Shown here piece by piece: positions 62,434 to 64,000 of a stretch of DNA of 64,000 nucleotides (positions are counted from its first letter, which is position 1; each line of letters opens with the position of its first letter). A model generated the notes under the pieces. It was not told where the DNA came from. It did no database searches and saw only the letters and a list, made by a program, of their open reading frames with translations. Source of the DNA: Edaphocola aurantiacus (GTDB lineage: Bacteria > Bacteroidota > Bacteroidia > Chitinophagales > Chitinophagaceae); contig NZ_VOSI01000002.1 in the NCBI RefSeq assembly GCF_019797745.1, positions 124,001-188,000 of the forward strand. Reading direction: 5' to 3'. Made by a program: the position numbers and the translations under genes.

Positions 62434-63261
62434 TTATGCTTTTACAAATGAGATGGCAGCCCAGCCTCTTTCATCCATAAAGCTAACTGCTTTCAGTCCA
62501 TTGACACTTGCTGATTCCAGGATAATATCAGTATCCTGCTCTTTCAGTATCCCGCTCAGGACCAGTGTACCGTCTGCATTCAGCGATTCACTTAATATCT
62601 GCATAGAATCCAGCAGTATATGGCGGTTTATATTGGCCAGGATAATATCATATTGCTTACCCGTGATCAGGCCGATATCGCCCAGATCTACGGCTACTTT
62701 GGTACAATCATTATTCTTCACATTCTCTACTGCATTTTCGAAAGACCATTCGTCGATATCGATCGCATACCCTGAGGCTGCTCCCAGCATTTCGGCCAGG
62801 ATAGCCAGGATACCGGTGCCGGTGCCATAGTCCAGTATTTGCTTGCCTTTCAGATCCAGCGCCTGCATATGCAACATCATCAGCTTAGTCGTGGCATGAT
62901 GCCCCGTACCGAATGACATTTTAGGCGTGATCAGTATCTCATAAGGAATACCCTCTACCTTAGGATGGAATGCGGCCCTTACACTACAGAAGCCAGGCAG
63001 TAAAACAGGCTCAAAATTGGACTCCCAGGTGGCATTCCAGTTTTGTTCTGGCTCTTCTTCCACCACATACTGTACATTAGCCAGCGAAGCAATCTCCTGT
63101 AACACTGTTTCATCCACGCTATTTTCCGCAGCATAAGCAATCAATTGCTCATCTTCCGCTTCCTCAAAGCCGGTAAAGGCATCCTTTGTACTCATCTGAG
63201 CAATCAATATAGCTCTCTGTTCTTCAGTAGCAGTACTGTATCTTATCTTAATATAATTCAT
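62434..63261 (-). CDS. prmA: Ribosomal protein L11 methyltransferase
   Basis: A 275-residue enzyme from the ATG at 63,261 (an in-frame TTG at 63,273 is less likely). The N-terminal L11-binding domain is at about 1-110 and contains NWNATWESNFEPV, a PrmA hallmark. The methyltransferase domain has the substrate segment MSFGTGHHATTKLM, motif I LDYGTGTGILAIL and the catalytic-loop motif ILANINRHIL. It trimethylates lysines of ribosomal protein L11 using SAM. The gene is 64 bases upstream of the OmpA-family gene's terminator on the same strand. Confidence 0.96.
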   Translation of the reverse strand: MNYIKIRYSTATEEQRAILIAQMSTKDAFTGFEEAEDEQLIAYAAENSVDETVLQEIASLANVQYVVEEEPEQNWNATWESNFEPVLLPGFCSVRAAFHPKVEGIPYEILITPKMSFGTGHHATTKLMMLHMQALDLKGKQILDYGTGTGILAILAEMLGAASGYAIDIDEWSFENAVENVKNNDCTKVAVDLGDIGLITGKQYDIILANINRHILLDSMQILSESLNADGTLVLSGILKEQDTDIILESASVNGLKAVSFMDERGWAAISFVKA

Positions 63262-63282
63262 ATCTGGAATCAATAATAACTA

Positions 63283-63318
63283 AAAAATAGGTTTGTCCTT
63301 GCAGACAAACCTATTTTT
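63283..63318 (-). terminator. Terminator after the partial OmpA gene
   Basis: A perfect 15-bp inverted repeat (63,283-63,297 and 63,304-63,318), core TAGGTTTGTC/GACAAACCTA, 6-base loop, with A and T runs at the ends. It lies 20 bases past the stop at 63,338 and 22 bases before the prmA start. Confidence 0.8.
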
Positions 63319-63337
63319 ATAAATAGTCTGGTTAATA

Positions 63338-64000
63338 TTATTTGTTTACGCGGCTACCAGGCTGACCTAAAGAAGATTTTTCATCAACTTCTTCCGGTAC
63401 ATTGGTATTGTCAACATTCAGGTTTTTCTCCTGGCTTCCGATCGTACCTGGTTTAGAGCTATCAAAAATGATGCGTTTAGTAGGATCTTCGTCCATGATT
63501 TTAAACTCAGTACGGCGATTCAGTTGCTGACCGGCCAGGTTAGGCTTACCGTTAGTTTCGTTAGGCGCTACCGGCATAGTCTCACCAAAACCTTCTGCTT
63601 CTAAACGGCTTCTGTCGATGCCACCTTTATTTACCAGGTAGTTTACAACAGATTCGGCACGTTTTTGAGATAATGTTTTGTTGTATTCATCAGAACCTCT
63701 GCTATCTGTATGAGAAGCAACTTTCACGCTCAGAGACGGATTGTCGTTCATCAGGCTGATCAGTTTTTCCAGATCGCTTACAGATTCAGGGCGCAGATCA
63801 TATTTGTTATCATCATAGAATACGTTGTCCATACGGAACCAGCTCAGATCGATCTGGTTTACATAGATCTCAACTTCTACAGTGTTATCTTTATCAGTGC
63901 GTTGTACTGCTTCTGTATTCACGTTAGCATGAGAAGAAGTGTACTTAGGCTTATCTGCAGTGAAGGTATAAGAGTGTCCTCTTGGCGTATTGAACTCAAA
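63338..64000 (-). CDS. OmpA-family protein, 5' end off the right edge
   Basis: The frame is open to the right edge of the window, so the start lies outside; a GTG at 63,922 is an internal codon and not the likely start. The visible 220 residues begin with FEFNTPRGHSYTFTA, part of a preceding beta domain. The OmpA C-terminal domain follows with VFYDDNKYDLRPES, KVASHTDSRGSDEYNKTLSQ and LNRRTEFKIM, which binds peptidoglycan. The last 45 residues are a disordered polar tail. It is the second OmpA-family gene in the window and, like the first, follows the same family layout. A terminator separates it from prmA. Confidence 0.9.
   Translation of the reverse strand, partial: FEFNTPRGHSYTFTADKPKYTSSHANVNTEAVQRTDKDNTVEVEIYVNQIDLSWFRMDNVFYDDNKYDLRPESVSDLEKLISLMNDNPSLSVKVASHTDSRGSDEYNKTLSQKRAESVVNYLVNKGGIDRSRLEAEGFGETMPVAPNETNGKPNLAGQQLNRRTEFKIMDEDPTKRIIFDSSKPGTIGSQEKNLNVDNTNVPEEVDEKSSLGQPGSRVNK

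Noticed and set aside
63338-63922. A complete gene starting at the GTG at 63,922
   Set aside because: The frame stays open to the window edge and upstream codons encode a plausible beta domain, so the GTG is internal.
1-64000. CRISPR arrays, tRNA or rRNA genes, insertion sequences and prophage
   Set aside because: No regularly spaced repeats, cloverleaf-like sequences, transposase motifs or phage genes were noticed in any intergenic region or frame; a dedicated scan could still find a cryptic element.

Overview
The window looks like a chromosomal segment of a Bacteroidota bacterium, most likely in or near the family Chitinophagaceae. The evidence is a type IX secretion (T9SS) sorting domain, a PorP/SprF-type protein, a SusC-like TonB-dependent receptor, an HU/SPOR-type membrane protein, many outer-membrane beta-barrels, and repeated matches to the Bacteroidota promoter consensus (TTTG-N19-TAnnTTTG). 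I see no rRNA, tRNA, CRISPR array, insertion sequence or phage gene.

Region 1 (1-19,663, minus strand) is the most unusual part. It is one apparent seven-gene operon read leftwards from a strong promoter near 19,724-19,754. In order it encodes a 979-residue predicted outer-membrane barrel with a long coiled-coil insert, a 377-residue secreted protein with a fibronectin-like segment, a membrane-anchored Skp/OmpH-like chaperone, a lipoprotein, a 2,017-residue SpvB/RHS-like giant, a 242-residue exported protein, and a second giant RHS/YD-repeat protein of more than 2,500 residues that runs off the left edge. The order (barrel, chaperone, lipoprotein, two giant exported polymers) suggests a dedicated system for making and displaying a large surface RHS structure. 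That function is inference.

Region 2 (20,021-24,850) holds a FAD oxidoreductase, a DinB-fold protein, an alpha/beta hydrolase, an aminotransferase preceded by what looks like a leader-peptide attenuator, and a convergent OmpR-type response regulator.

Region 3 (24,938-32,700, minus) is an envelope cluster: a large TPR protein, a TonB-receptor-like barrel, an HU/SPOR protein and a PorP/SprF protein, with a zinc metallopeptidase upstream.

Region 4 (32,872-43,811) mixes peptide-related genes (oligopeptide-binding lipoprotein, dipeptide epimerase) with a methyltransferase, a small barrel, a chromate transporter, a 68-residue degenerate zinc-ribbon protein, a solitary SusC-like receptor and a UMF1-type transporter.

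Region 5 (43,867-53,939) has a MoxR ATPase and a three-gene minus-strand unit: a PhoX-like T9SS cargo protein, a leucine-rich repeat protein and a di-haem peroxidase. Three 11-bp direct repeats resembling a Pho box precede it. A PolX-like protein with a damaged polymerase site, a PQQ-type sugar dehydrogenase and a DEDDh exonuclease follow.

Region 6 (54,049-64,000) is core housekeeping and envelope: gltX, two related barrels (one fused to OmpA), ppk1, a Ppx/GppA phosphatase, ftsE, prmA and a partial OmpA-family gene. Transcription units are mostly separated by long, near-perfect hairpins with A and T runs on the two sides, many of which should terminate in both directions. Several genes start at TTG or GTG.
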